Positions 1 to 8,828 of a DNA stretch of 64,000 nt are shown piece after piece; positions within the stretch are counted from its first letter, which is position 1; the number at the start of each line of letters is the position of its first letter. The notes below the pieces were generated by a model. The model had not been told where the DNA came from, ran no database searches, and saw nothing but the letters and a program-made list of their open reading frames with translations. The stretch comes from Erythrobacter sp. BLCC-B19 (lineage in GTDB: Bacteria > Pseudomonadota > Alphaproteobacteria > Sphingomonadales > Sphingomonadaceae). The DNA lies in contig NZ_CP117516.1 of assembly GCF_028621955.1 (NCBI RefSeq), positions 3,432,001-3,496,000 on the forward strand, read 5' to 3'. A program made the translations under genes and the position numbers.

Positions 1-388
1 CATTCCGGCGCGTTTCGGCGCGGTGGCGAAGATCGCGGACAAATCCGTGCTGCCCAGCAAGCCCGGGGTGCGCGGCAATGATCTGGAGGGCGTGCTGCCC
101 GACAAAGCCAATTGGCCCGCGCACAATTATGCCCACCTGATGGAACAGCCGACGGTGTTCTATGCCGCGGTGATGATCCTGGCGATCATGGGCCCGGGTG
201 CGGGCGATGCGCTGGCGGCGTGGATCTATGTGGGCCTGCGGATCGTGCATTCGATCTGGCAGGCGACCGTGAACACGATTCCCGTGCGTTTCTCGCTGTT
301 TATTCTGTCCACCTTCGCGCTGATCTATCTTGGCGTGCGGGCGGTGATGGCAACCCTGTTGGCTGACCCCTCGGCCCTCCCCGCATAA
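1..388 (+). CDS. MAPEG family membrane protein, 5' end cut by window edge
   Basis: Small integral membrane protein of the MAPEG superfamily (membrane-associated proteins in eicosanoid and glutathione metabolism); the bacterial substrate is unknown. The frame is open back to base 2, and the residues encoded there (IPARFGAVAKIAD) align with residues 29 onward of the next gene (IPAMLKAG...). About 28 N-terminal residues, including the first membrane helix, therefore lie outside the window. A GTG at base 23 could be mistaken for the start. The conserved HNYAHLMEQPTVFYA stretch and two later hydrophobic helices are visible. It is a tandem paralogue of the next gene, 10 bases away, and probably cotranscribed with it. 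Family call is firm; function is not. Confidence 0.8.
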   Translation, partial: IPARFGAVAKIADKSVLPSKPGVRGNDLEGVLPDKANWPAHNYAHLMEQPTVFYAAVMILAIMGPGAGDALAAWIYVGLRIVHSIWQATVNTIPVRFSLFILSTFALIYLGVRAVMATLLADPSALPA

Positions 389-398
389 GGAACGCAAA

Positions 399-827
399 AT
401 GATCGGAATGGAAATTCTTCAGCCCGTGGTGGCGCTGCTGGCGTGGACCATGGTGATGTGGGTTTGGATGTATGCGACCCGCATTCCGGCGATGCTCAAG
501 GCGGGGATCGACGCCAAGGGGCTGGTCGGCACGACGGGCGCTTCGCTGCGCGCGCAGCTGCCCGATAATGTCAGCTGGAAAGCGGACAATTACAATCATT
601 TGCATGAAGCTCCTACGATCTTCTATGCAGTCGCCATCGTGCTGGCGATCATTGGCGCGGGCGATGGTTTGAACACCACCCTCGCATGGGCCTATGTCGG
701 ATTGCGCGTGCTGCACTCCATCGTGCAGGCGACCGTCAACAAGGTGGCGCTGCGCTTTGCGCTGTTCGCCCTGTCGAGCCTCGCGCTGATGGCGCTGATC
801 GTCCACGCCGCCATCGCGGTTTTCTGA
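399..827 (+). CDS. MAPEG family membrane protein
   Basis: 142-residue MAPEG superfamily protein with about four hydrophobic segments. The first is residues 6-24, and the others fall around residues 75-90 and 95-140. The family signature is the polar loop around DNYNHLHEAPTIFYA. The ATG is preceded by AAGGA overlapping the stop of the upstream gene, which supports this start and translational linkage. It is a paralogue of the preceding truncated gene, so this is a tandem duplication. Substrate unknown; glutathione-dependent membrane detoxification is the usual assumption for bacterial members and is not shown here. Confidence 0.85.
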   Translation: MIGMEILQPVVALLAWTMVMWVWMYATRIPAMLKAGIDAKGLVGTTGASLRAQLPDNVSWKADNYNHLHEAPTIFYAVAIVLAIIGAGDGLNTTLAWAYVGLRVLHSIVQATVNKVALRFALFALSSLALMALIVHAAIAVF

Positions 828-844
828 GGCCGCCCGAGGCGGCC
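828..844. terminator. Hairpin between convergent genes
   Basis: A perfect 7-bp inverted repeat GGCCGCC / GGCGGCC with a CGA loop starts immediately after the MAPEG stop codon and ends six bases before the trxB stop. There is no T-run on either side, so factor-independent termination is uncertain. Position between convergent genes suggests a bidirectional transcript end. Confidence 0.4.
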
Positions 845-849
845 AAGCC

Positions 850-1821
850 TTACTCCACCGCCTCGGCCTCTTGCACCGCATGGGCGCGCGCCGCGAGGTA
901 GCGTTCGGCATCGAGCGCGGCCATGCAGCCCATGCCCGCCGCGGTCACCGCCTGGCGGTAGACATGGTCGGTCACGTCACCGGCGGCGAACACGCCCGGG
1001 ATCGCGGTCTTGGGCGTGCCGGGCTCGGTCAGCAGATAGCCGCTCTCGTCCATCGGCAGCTTGCCCTTGAACAGCTCGGTCGCGGGCGCGTGGCCGATGG
1101 CGACGAAGGCCCCGTCGGTCTCCAGCGTGCTCGCCTCGCCCGTCACCGTATCGGTCAGCGCGAGGTGGTGCAGCATCCCGTTCTCGCCCGCCTCGAAGCT
1201 GTCGACCGCCTTGTTCCACAGCACGGTGATCTTGGGATTGGCGAACAGCCGCTCCTGCAGGATCTTCTCGGCGCGCAGGGAATCACGACGGTGGATCAGC
1301 GTGACGTTGTCGGAGTGGTTGGTGAGGTAGAGCGCCTCTTCCACCGCGGTATTGCCGCCGCCGATCACCGCCACGCGCTTGCCGCGATAGAAGAACCCGT
1401 CGCAGGTCGCGCAGGCCGAAACGCCTTTCCCGCCAAGGGCTTGCTCGCCCGGAACGCCCAGCCACTTGGCCTGTGCGCCGGTGCAGATCACGACGCAATC
1501 GGCGATGTATTCATCCCCGCTGTCACCCACCGCGCGGAAGGGCGCGCCGTTTTCGAGATCGACCGAGGTGATCGTGTCCCAGATCATGCGCGTGCCGACG
1601 TGTTCGGCCTGGGCGCGCATCTCCTCCATCAGCCACGGCCCCTGCACCACGTCGCGAAAGCCGGGATAATTCTCGACATCGGTGGTGATCGTCAGCTGTC
1701 CGCCCGGCTGAAGCCCTTGAACAACAATGGGTTCCAGCATCGCGCGCGCAGCGTAGATCGCGGCGGAATAGCCCGCCGGGCCGGAGCCGATGATGAGCAT
1801 CTTGGTGGTATGGGTCGCCAT
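850..1821 (-). CDS. trxB: Thioredoxin-disulfide reductase TrxB
   Basis: NADPH-dependent flavoprotein that reduces thioredoxin in the cytoplasm. The 323-residue product matches the family length when started at the ATG ending at 1821 (MATHTTKML). The open frame extends another 35 codons upstream but that part has no family similarity. Visible are the FAD dinucleotide motif GSGPAG (residues 12-17), the redox-active CATC (137-140), the NADPH motif GGGNTAV (154-160), and the C-terminal FAD motif around GVFAAGDVTDHVYRQ. It converges on the MAPEG pair and has no operon partner on its own strand within about 50 bases. Identification is secure. Confidence 0.95.
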   Translation of the reverse strand: MATHTTKMLIIGSGPAGYSAAIYAARAMLEPIVVQGLQPGGQLTITTDVENYPGFRDVVQGPWLMEEMRAQAEHVGTRMIWDTITSVDLENGAPFRAVGDSGDEYIADCVVICTGAQAKWLGVPGEQALGGKGVSACATCDGFFYRGKRVAVIGGGNTAVEEALYLTNHSDNVTLIHRRDSLRAEKILQERLFANPKITVLWNKAVDSFEAGENGMLHHLALTDTVTGEASTLETDGAFVAIGHAPATELFKGKLPMDESGYLLTEPGTPKTAIPGVFAAGDVTDHVYRQAVTAAGMGCMAALDAERYLAARAHAVQEAEAVE

Positions 1822-1876
1822 GGGTGCCTCGATTGGGATTCTCGAGGCAGCGATATGGGCATTCAGCGGCGGAATG

Positions 1877-2680
1877 TCACGCCACCAGCTTGGCCCTGAG
1901 ACGCTGTTTTCTTTGCTCGTCCACACCTAAGATTGTCGCCAGATAGGCATCGAGCGAACCGTGATCCTGTGTCACCTGTGCGATGTAAGTATCGATATAT
2001 TCGGGCAAAACACCCATCAGATTATGCAACGCTTCCGGGTCGATCGCGCCGTAATGCGCTTCCATCCGGGGGAGCGACTGGCGTTCGAGGATCGCGCGGG
2101 TCGGAGCCTCATTGGTCAGCAGGAATTCTGCAACAATATCATCGTGATGCACGCCCAGCACATGGAGCAGAAGGCTCGCGGCCATGCCGGTGCGGTCTTT
2201 CCCGGCGAAGCAATGCACCAGGCTGCCGCCATCATTGGCATCCAGAGCGTTGAAATATTGCTGGAAAATCCAGATCATCGCGGGGTTCACGGGCATCCTG
2301 CGATAGACCGCAAGCATCCGCTCCCGCGCCCGCTCCGGGGTCATCTCCACCTGCCCGCCGCCGCCTTCATGCGGAGGGGAGTTCGAGGTTTCTCCATCAT
2401 AGGCAATGACTTGTGCGGCAAATCTGGGATGGCGTCTGCACGGGAATCCGGTGCGCTCGCTTGTCCCGCGCAGGTCGATCACGGTGCGGATGTCGAGCGC
2501 GTCGACCAGCGCGAGGTCGGAATCGCTCGCTTCCATGTGCTGGCCCGAGCGGAACAGCAGGCCTTCGCGCACCCGCCCCCCGCCGACAACCGCATAGCCG
2601 CCATAATCGCGAAGATTATGAATGCCTTGCGTCACATAGAACGGGCCGATGCGGGGCGTTTCGCCGGGGTTTCGAATCAT
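1877..2680 (-). CDS. Tyrosine-protein phosphatase (dual-specificity PTP superfamily)
   Basis: 267-residue cytosolic phosphatase. The active-site loop HCFAGKDRTG (residues 156-165) carries the nucleophile Cys157 and the phosphate-binding Arg163, in the HCxxGKDRTG form of the bacterial tyrosine phosphatase-3 family. The N-terminal NLRDYGGY motif is also characteristic. Substrates may be phosphotyrosine or phosphoinositide; this cannot be decided from sequence. I start at the ATG ending at 2680, which directly precedes the conserved part; an ATG ending at 2707 is the alternative. A low-complexity insert rich in glycine lies around residues 98-112. The gene is divergent from the response regulator at 2871. 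Confidence 0.85.
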   Translation of the reverse strand: MIRNPGETPRIGPFYVTQGIHNLRDYGGYAVVGGGRVREGLLFRSGQHMEASDSDLALVDALDIRTVIDLRGTSERTGFPCRRHPRFAAQVIAYDGETSNSPPHEGGGGQVEMTPERARERMLAVYRRMPVNPAMIWIFQQYFNALDANDGGSLVHCFAGKDRTGMAASLLLHVLGVHHDDIVAEFLLTNEAPTRAILERQSLPRMEAHYGAIDPEALHNLMGVLPEYIDTYIAQVTQDHGSLDAYLATILGVDEQRKQRLRAKLVA

Positions 2681-2870
2681 TGCCCCCGACCTTTGGCAGC
2701 GCACCATGACCCCGGCAAGACCACGCGAAGACCCGACAAGACCGGTGCAAAACCTGCTTTGGCGCGCGTCCCTTGGGAACAATACGAAGGGCCGCGCCAA
2801 GCCGGCCGGAACGCCCGCAGGGTTAACGGGGCATTTCCCACAGCAACCACCATAAAGGCCCGCCCCTGCC

Positions 2871-3335
2871 ATGGCCCGTATCCTGATTGCCGATGATGAC
2901 GAACTGATCGCCGAACTTGCCAGCGAAGTGCTGATCGATGCGGGCCATGCCTGCGGCTGGGTGACGAGCGCGGCGGCGGCGTGGCAATGCGTCAGGCGCA
3001 AGCGGCCCGATATCCTGCTGCTCGACCAGTCGATGCCGGGCGAATCCGGCCTGACCCTGCTGCGCCGGCTGCGGCTGTCGAGCGCGCACTATGATCTGCC
3101 GGTGATCATGTTCACGGCGATGAGCGGCGAGCAGGATCATATCCAGGCGATCTACGCCGGGGCACAGGACTTTCTCAGCAAGCCCTTCAACCCCGAAGAT
3201 CTCGTCACAAGGGTCAACCGCCTGTTGCGGGCGCGCGGGAGCCGGCCGCGCCATGTCGATCTCAAGGCCGCCGTCGTGGGCGAGCCGCAGCGCCCCGCCA
3301 TTATCCCCGAGGCAAGCTTGCGTAGCGTTCTCTAG
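2871..3335 (+). CDS. Single-domain response regulator (receiver only)
   Basis: 154-residue CheY-like protein. The receiver domain fills residues 1-120, with the acidic pocket DDD (8-10), phosphoacceptor Asp52 in LLLDQSMPG, Thr82 and Lys104 in SKPFNP. The remaining tail of about 35 residues (rich in Arg and Pro) shows no output domain. It probably acts by protein-protein contact in a phosphorelay; its kinase is not encoded nearby. The stop codon shares the tetranucleotide CTAG with the stop of the convergent acyl-CoA dehydrogenase gene. Confidence 0.85.
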   Translation: MARILIADDDELIAELASEVLIDAGHACGWVTSAAAAWQCVRRKRPDILLLDQSMPGESGLTLLRRLRLSSAHYDLPVIMFTAMSGEQDHIQAIYAGAQDFLSKPFNPEDLVTRVNRLLRARGSRPRHVDLKAAVVGEPQRPAIIPEASLRSVL

Positions 3336-4996
3336 GCCGCCGCCGCCGCGCGCGTCTGCTGCCCGGCCAGTAGCCCGCGCGCGATCACCTGCGCCTGAAT
3401 TTCGGCTGCGCCTTCGAAGATGTTCAGGATCCGCGCATCGCACAGCACCCGGCTGATCGGGTATTCGAGCGCATAGCCATTGCCGCCGTGGATCTGCACC
3501 GCATTGTCGGCCGCAACCCACGCCGCCCGTGCGCCCAGCAGCTTGGCCATCCCGGCCTCGATATCGCAGCGCGCGCCCGAATCCTTGGCGCGCGCGGCGG
3601 CATAGGTCAGCTCGCGGGCCATGACGATTTCCACCGCCATCAGCGCGAGCTTGTCGGCCACCCGCGGAAAGGCGACCAGCGCCTCGCCGAACTGCTTGCG
3701 GCCCAGCGCATAGTCGAGCGCGAGATCGAAGGCGTTCCACGCCACGCCAATGGCGCGCGCGGCGGTCTGGATGCGGGCGCCTTCGAAGGTGCGCATCAGC
3801 TGCTTAAACCCCTGCCCCTCGCGCCCACCCAAGAGGCCGTCGGCGGCGACATGGAAGCCGTCCAGCCCCAGCGCATATTCCTTCATGCCCCGGTAGCCGA
3901 GCACTTCGATCTCGCTCCCGTCGATGCCCGCATCGGGGAAAGGCACTAAGTCCGTCCCGCGCGTCTTGGCCGCCAGCAGCATCGACAGCCCGCCATAGCC
4001 GGGCGTCGCCGGATCGGTGCGCACCAGCATCGTCATCAGATCGGCCCGCGCCGCGTGGGTGATCCAGGTCTTGGCCCCCGTCACGCGCCACGCGCCATCC
4101 GCCTGCCGCTCCCCGCGCGTGCGCACCGCGGCGAGATCGGAGCCGGTATCGGGCTCGGTGAACACGGCGGTCGGCAGGCAAGAGCCATCGGCGATGGCCG
4201 GGAGCCACCTCGCCTTCTGCTCGCTCGTCCCGTTCTCCCCGATCAGCTCGCCCGCAATCTCCGAGCGCGTGCCGAGCGACCCGGCGCAGATCCACCCGCG
4301 CGACAATTCCTCGGACACCACCGCCATCGCCAGTTTGCCAAGGCCAAGCCCGCCGTGCTCCTCGGCGATGCACACGCCAAACACGCCGAGGGCTGCCATC
4401 TCGGCGATCACCGCATCGGGGATCAGCGCATCGGCAAGGTGCCACTGGTGCGCATGGGGCGTGATCGCAGCAGCGGTGAAGGCGCGCATCGAACCGCGCA
4501 TCAGATCGAGCGCCTCATCCCCCAGCGCCTCGGCAGGGCGTGCGCCTTCAGCCAGCAACGCGGCCAGCCGGGCGCGGGTCTCGCGCGTATTGCCCTCGGC
4601 CAGCAGCCGGGCGACGGCAGGGTGAGCGGCGAGCGCGCGCGCCTCGTCCTCGCAGCCGAAGACAGCCGGGCGCACGGTTTCGTTCGCGCTCATGGGCAGG
4701 CCGTGGATGATCTGCGCGCAATATTCGCCAAAGCCGATCCGCAGCACCAGCGCTTCGGTTTCGCCCAGCGTGCCCGCGCTTTCGGCCCGCACCGCCCAGT
4801 CGAGCGTGGCTTCGAGCGCGGCGATGCTGGAGGCGATCCAGGCATAGCCGTGGAGCCGGTGCTGCTCGCGGTTCAGCAGCGCGGGCGCGATCGTCCCGCC
4901 CGGTGCGACCACCGCCATCACCGCCCCGCGCACGCTTTCGGCATAATCACGCGCAGCGCCCAGCGCCGCGCGCGCACAATTCGTCCATTCGCTCAT
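3332..4996 (-). CDS. Acyl-CoA dehydrogenase, probable methylsuccinyl-CoA dehydrogenase type
   Basis: 554-residue flavin-dependent acyl-CoA dehydrogenase. The first 150 or so residues are an extra helical domain (containing [13 protein letters not shown] and [10 protein letters not shown]), ahead of the standard ACAD N-terminal, middle ([23 protein letters not shown]) and C-terminal domains ([13 protein letters not shown]). That layout and the length fit (2S)-methylsuccinyl-CoA dehydrogenase of the ethylmalonyl-CoA pathway rather than a roughly 390-residue beta-oxidation enzyme. The substrate assignment is inference from recalled family architecture; ACAD membership is certain. Start chosen at MSEWTN. 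Upstream in-frame codons have no similarity. The gene is divergent from the TonB receptor at 5411. Confidence 0.75.
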   Translation of the reverse strand: MSEWTNCARAALGAARDYAESVRGAVMAVVAPGGTIAPALLNREQHRLHGYAWIASSIAALEATLDWAVRAESAGTLGETEALVLRIGFGEYCAQIIHGLPMSANETVRPAVFGCEDEARALAAHPAVARLLAEGNTRETRARLAALLAEGARPAEALGDEALDLMRGSMRAFTAAAITPHAHQWHLADALIPDAVIAEMAALGVFGVCIAEEHGGLGLGKLAMAVVSEELSRGWICAGSLGTRSEIAGELIGENGTSEQKARWLPAIADGSCLPTAVFTEPDTGSDLAAVRTRGERQADGAWRVTGAKTWITHAARADLMTMLVRTDPATPGYGGLSMLLAAKTRGTDLVPFPDAGIDGSEIEVLGYRGMKEYALGLDGFHVAADGLLGGREGQGFKQLMRTFEGARIQTAARAIGVAWNAFDLALDYALGRKQFGEALVAFPRVADKLALMAVEIVMARELTYAAARAKDSGARCDIEAGMAKLLGARAAWVAADNAVQIHGGNGYALEYPISRVLCDARILNIFEGAAEIQAQVIARGLLAGQQTRAAAAA

Positions 4997-5410
4997 GCAG
5001 AAGGTGCTAGCAGAGCCCCCGCCCCCGCGCGAACCCTCAAAAATCCCGCGTCCCCGGGCGTTGTGGCCAAAGAGTGACAGTGGCCCGCCAAATCCCCGCC
5101 ATACCCGCGCATCTACGCAGAATGACCACTTACCACCAATTGGCCCGCCCGTAATACCGGAGGCGCGCGCTTCGTGTGGGGGGTCAGGCGAAAGCGCAGC
5201 AACCGGGGGCGGCACGGCACGGGCGAGAATGCCCGGCCACCCGACCTCGCGCAGGAAGGACCGACAGGAACGGCATGGCCGGCAAGGGCACTCTCTCCCC
5301 TTTGCCGTGCAGGGCCGCAGCCTGCCGAAAACGGCACGGCACTGCATTGCCACGCAAGCATCGCAGGCCCGCGCCCGGCATATCCGGTCTCACCCACGCG
5401 AGGACAAACC
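4997..5410. other. 414-bp intergenic region between divergent genes
   Basis: This separates the minus-strand acyl-CoA dehydrogenase from the plus-strand TonB-dependent receptor and must carry both promoters. I find no convincing -35/-10 pair, operator palindrome, RNA gene or conserved small frame. The element CGGCACGGCAC occurs twice (near 5211 and near 5332) as a short direct repeat. Open frames run through the region but look like the usual consequence of high GC. Confidence 0.5.
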
Positions 5411-8400
5411 ATGCGTACAACAAAGTTCTCTCTCCATTCGTCATCGCTTCCCGCGCTCGCCGCCGCCCTGCTGTTTGCAGGGTTCGCGCCGGCTCAGGCG
5501 CAGGATAGCCTCGCCGAGGAGGATCCCGCCGCCCCGCCCGAAGAGCAGATCGTGGTGACCGGCTCGCGCATTGCGCGTGATCCCAATATCGGCTCGCCCG
5601 CCCCGATCATCGCGGTGACGGCAGAAGAACTGCAACGCTCGGGCACCTCGGACGTGGTCGATACCCTGCGCGACATTCCGGCGCTGTCGACCTCGACCAC
5701 CTCGGAAGGCTCGATCGACGGGGTGTTCTCCGAAGCGGTGGGCCAGTCGATCCTCAACCTGCGCGGGCTTGGCTCCAACCGCACGCTGGTGCTGGTGAAC
5801 GGCCGCCGCCATGTCTCGGGTGTGGCGGGCGAACAGGCGGTCGACATCAACTCGATCCCGACCGCGCTGATCGAACGGGTCGAGACGCTGACCGGCGGCG
5901 CCTCGTCGATCTACGGCGCGGACGCGGTCACCGGCGTCGTCAACTTCGTGCTGAAGGACGATTTCGAAGGGCTGCAGGGCAATATCCAGAGCGGCATATC
6001 CTCGGAAGGCGACGCCTGGCGCATCAATGGCGACCTCACCTGGGGCGCCAACTTCGCCGATGGGCGCGGCAACATCACGATTTCGGGCGAATATGCCCGC
6101 AATGACGAAGTGCGCGACGGCGATCGCAGCTTCTCGCGCAACAACGGCATTTCGGACGATCAGGACAACCCGGCGATCCGGTTCCAGGCGGGCGACATTT
6201 CGGCCAGCGCCACGCCCAACTTCGCGCGCTTCTATGCGGTGGGTGCGGGCGGTTTCCCGACCGGCTTCTCGATCCCCTCGGCGGCGACCTTCCAAACCCG
6301 GTTCCGCAACCTGTTCGGCACCACGCCGACGCTGACCGCGGCGGAGCTGGCGCTGATCGAGCGCGCGACCAACGCGCCGCGCCGGTTCATCGCCCCCAAC
6401 CCCACCTTCTCGCTCTCGGCAGCGGGCGGCGTGATTGCGCCGGGCGATATTGGCCTTTCCGACGGGCCGGACATCAACAACAACGGCACGCCCGACTGTC
6501 TCGAAAGCTCGGTCGGCTTCAACTCGACCTTCAACAACGGCGCTTTCGGCCTTGCGGGCGGCTGCGCGGTGATTGCGGCGGACGGTTCGCTGTCGGTCTA
6601 CCGCGACGGGGCGATCACCGGGCTGTTCAATGCCTTTGGCGGGCCGGGCATCCCCAACGGGTTCAACCAGAACTCGCTGATCCCCGAGACCGAGCGCTAT
6701 TCGGTCAACGTCAACCTCAGCTATGAACTTTCGAGCGAGGCGACCTTCTTCTTCGAAGGCAAGTATGTCTCGAACACGGCCGAATTCCAGGCGCAGCCCA
6801 ACACCTTCTATGACCTGCTGACGGTGCGTGAGGACAACCCCTACATCACCAACGCGCTGCGGCCGTTCGTTGGCGAGCTGTTCTTCGGCAACGGCACGGA
6901 TCGCGGCTTCTACATCACCCGCGACCCGGCCGACCTTGGCCCCAACCGCGACCGCAACGAGTTCGAAACCTGGCGTTTCGTCGGCGGGGTCAAGGGCGAC
7001 ATTACCGATCACTTCGCCTATGAAATCAGCGGCAATTACGGCAAGTTCGAACAGACCACCTTCGATAACAACCGCGTGATCATGGACCGCTGGTTCGCCG
7101 CGATCGATGCGGTGCGCGCGCCCAACGGCAATATCGTGTGCCGCTCCGACCTCAGCAGCACCCCGCCGGCGACCACGCCCTTCGGCATTCCGGCGGGCGA
7201 TCCGGGCTTCTTCACCTTCAATCCGGGCGATGGGCAGTGCAAACCCGCCAATATCCTCGGCGGCGTGGGCGCGATCAGCCAGGAGGCGATCGACTTCATC
7301 ACCACCACCGTGGTCAACCAGTTCGCGCTGGAACAGCTGGTGTTCGACATGGTCTTCACCGGCGACACCGGCGCCTTCCTCGAACTGCCGGGCGGCGCGA
7401 TCGGCTTTGCGACCGGGTTCGAATTCCGCAAGGAAAAGAGCACCTCGACCTTCGATCCGCTGGTGCTGGGCATCCTGCCGGTAACCACGGCCTTCGGCGA
7501 CGAGGGCGATCTGCTGCGCGACCTCGGCTTTGCGCAGAACTCGCTGGTGTTCGACCCGGCGACGATCATCAACAACGCGGGCGGCGATTTCACCGTTTAT
7601 GACATCTTCGGCGAAATCAACGTGCCCTTGCTGAAGGACGTGCCCTTTGCCGAAACGCTCGATCTGAGCGCGGCGGCGCGGTATTCGAACTACAGCACGG
7701 TGGGCGGCACCTTCACCTGGAACGTCGGCGGGGTCTATGCCCCCATCGAGGACATCACCTTCCGCGGCACCTATGCCGTCGCGGTGCGTGCGCCCAACAT
7801 CAACGAGCTGTTCAACCCGGCGCAGGGCGCGTTCTTCCGCCCATTCGATCCGTGCGATGTCAACAACCTCGCCACCGCGCCCGATCCGGCGCTGCGGCAG
7901 GCCAACTGCACCGCCTTCTTCCAGCAGATCGGCTTCAACCCCAACCTCGGCGGCAGCACCTATGCCTATGTCGACCCGCTCACCGCGCGTTTCTCGGGCA
8001 CGATCAGCGGCAACCCCAACCTGTCGGAAGAAACCGCCACCACCTGGACGGTCGGCACCCAGCTGACCCCCAGCTTCCTGCCGGGCTTCATCCTCAGCGT
8101 CGACTATTACAACATCGAGATCGAGGACGCGATCAACGCGGTCGCCGCGCAGGACATCGTCGACAACTGCGTCGACAGCGCGACGATCAACAACGGGTTC
8201 TGCGATCTCATCACCCGCAACCCCAACACCGGCGGCTTCACCTTCCTGCGGCAGACCTCGGTCAACTTCGCCCGTCAGGAAACCGCAGGCGTCGAGGCCT
8301 CGATGCGCTACAGCTTCGATATCGGCGAGCATGGCTTCCGCATCGACGCGGCGGGCACCTGGGTCGACAAGCTCGACAACTTCTTCGATCCGGGCGATCC

Positions 8401-8767
8401 CAACATGGTCGATCCCGAACTGGGTGAAATCCAGCGTCCCGAATGGGCCGCGCGCGGCGCCTTCACCTGGGACTGGAAGGGCCTGAGCCTGACCTGGTCG
8501 ACCACCTGGCTCGACAAGCAGGGCCTGCGCGGGGTCGAGATCGAGGATGTCGGCACCGATGGCAGCGCGACCTTCTCGCCCGACAACGGCTTGTCGAACG
8601 ACACCTTCATCCACGACATCGCCTTCGGCTATGAAGCGAGCGAGACCTTCGAAATCTATGGCGGGGTCAACAACGTCTTCAACAAGAAGCCCTTCGTGAC
8701 CGAACAGGCCTATCCGGTCAGCCCGGTGGGGACGTTCTTCTTCCTCGGCGTGCGCGCGTCGATGTAA
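5411..8767 (+). CDS. TonB-dependent outer-membrane receptor
   Basis: 1118-residue outer-membrane active transporter. A signal peptide (residues 1-31, ending APAQAQ) is followed by a likely TonB-interacting segment EEQIVVTGSRI. The plug domain carries the LNLRGLGSNRTLVLVNGRR signature, and a long beta-barrel follows, ending in FFFLGVRASM. The ATG has GAGGA nine bases upstream; the open frame extends 79 codons further upstream without similarity. Flanking acyl-CoA dehydrogenases on both sides suggest uptake of a lipidic or carboxylic substrate, but the sequence does not identify it. The final residue is Met rather than the aromatic residue usual for barrel assembly; the Phe cluster just before it may serve. 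Confidence 0.9.
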   Translation: MRTTKFSLHSSSLPALAAALLFAGFAPAQAQDSLAEEDPAAPPEEQIVVTGSRIARDPNIGSPAPIIAVTAEELQRSGTSDVVDTLRDIPALSTSTTSEGSIDGVFSEAVGQSILNLRGLGSNRTLVLVNGRRHVSGVAGEQAVDINSIPTALIERVETLTGGASSIYGADAVTGVVNFVLKDDFEGLQGNIQSGISSEGDAWRINGDLTWGANFADGRGNITISGEYARNDEVRDGDRSFSRNNGISDDQDNPAIRFQAGDISASATPNFARFYAVGAGGFPTGFSIPSAATFQTRFRNLFGTTPTLTAAELALIERATNAPRRFIAPNPTFSLSAAGGVIAPGDIGLSDGPDINNNGTPDCLESSVGFNSTFNNGAFGLAGGCAVIAADGSLSVYRDGAITGLFNAFGGPGIPNGFNQNSLIPETERYSVNVNLSYELSSEATFFFEGKYVSNTAEFQAQPNTFYDLLTVREDNPYITNALRPFVGELFFGNGTDRGFYITRDPADLGPNRDRNEFETWRFVGGVKGDITDHFAYEISGNYGKFEQTTFDNNRVIMDRWFAAIDAVRAPNGNIVCRSDLSSTPPATTPFGIPAGDPGFFTFNPGDGQCKPANILGGVGAISQEAIDFITTTVVNQFALEQLVFDMVFTGDTGAFLELPGGAIGFATGFEFRKEKSTSTFDPLVLGILPVTTAFGDEGDLLRDLGFAQNSLVFDPATIINNAGGDFTVYDIFGEINVPLLKDVPFAETLDLSAAARYSNYSTVGGTFTWNVGGVYAPIEDITFRGTYAVAVRAPNINELFNPAQGAFFRPFDPCDVNNLATAPDPALRQANCTAFFQQIGFNPNLGGSTYAYVDPLTARFSGTISGNPNLSEETATTWTVGTQLTPSFLPGFILSVDYYNIEIEDAINAVAAQDIVDNCVDSATINNGFCDLITRNPNTGGFTFLRQTSVNFARQETAGVEASMRYSFDIGEHGFRIDAAGTWVDKLDNFFDPGDPNMVDPELGEIQRPEWAARGAFTWDWKGLSLTWSTTWLDKQGLRGVEIEDVGTDGSATFSPDNGLSNDTFIHDIAFGYEASETFEIYGGVNNVFNKKPFVTEQAYPVSPVGTFFFLGVRASM

Positions 8768-8788
8768 GCCGGATCGGCAAGACAGCAG

Positions 8789-8821
8789 GGGGCGGGACGC
8801 GCGTGCAGCACGTCCCGCCCC
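8789..8821. terminator. Bidirectional terminator hairpin
   Basis: A perfect 11-bp inverted repeat, GGGGCGGGACG (8789-8799) and CGTCCCGCCCC (8811-8821), with an 11-base loop lies between the convergent TonB receptor and acyl-CoA dehydrogenase genes. On the plus strand it is followed by TTT. This is the strongest terminator-like structure in the window. Confidence 0.75.
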
Positions 8822-8828
8822 TTTGCAT

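Noticed and set aside
2671..2680. TTCGAATC resembling a tRNA T-loop
   Set aside because: No flanking T-stem, acceptor stem or anticodon arm can be drawn; the bases belong to the start region of the tyrosine phosphatase gene.
5441..8614. Very long open frame on the minus strand across the first TonB receptor
   Set aside because: Its translation is an arginine-, valine- and glutamate-rich shadow of the receptor's codon pattern with no signal, motif or start context. Long antisense frames are expected in this GC-rich DNA.
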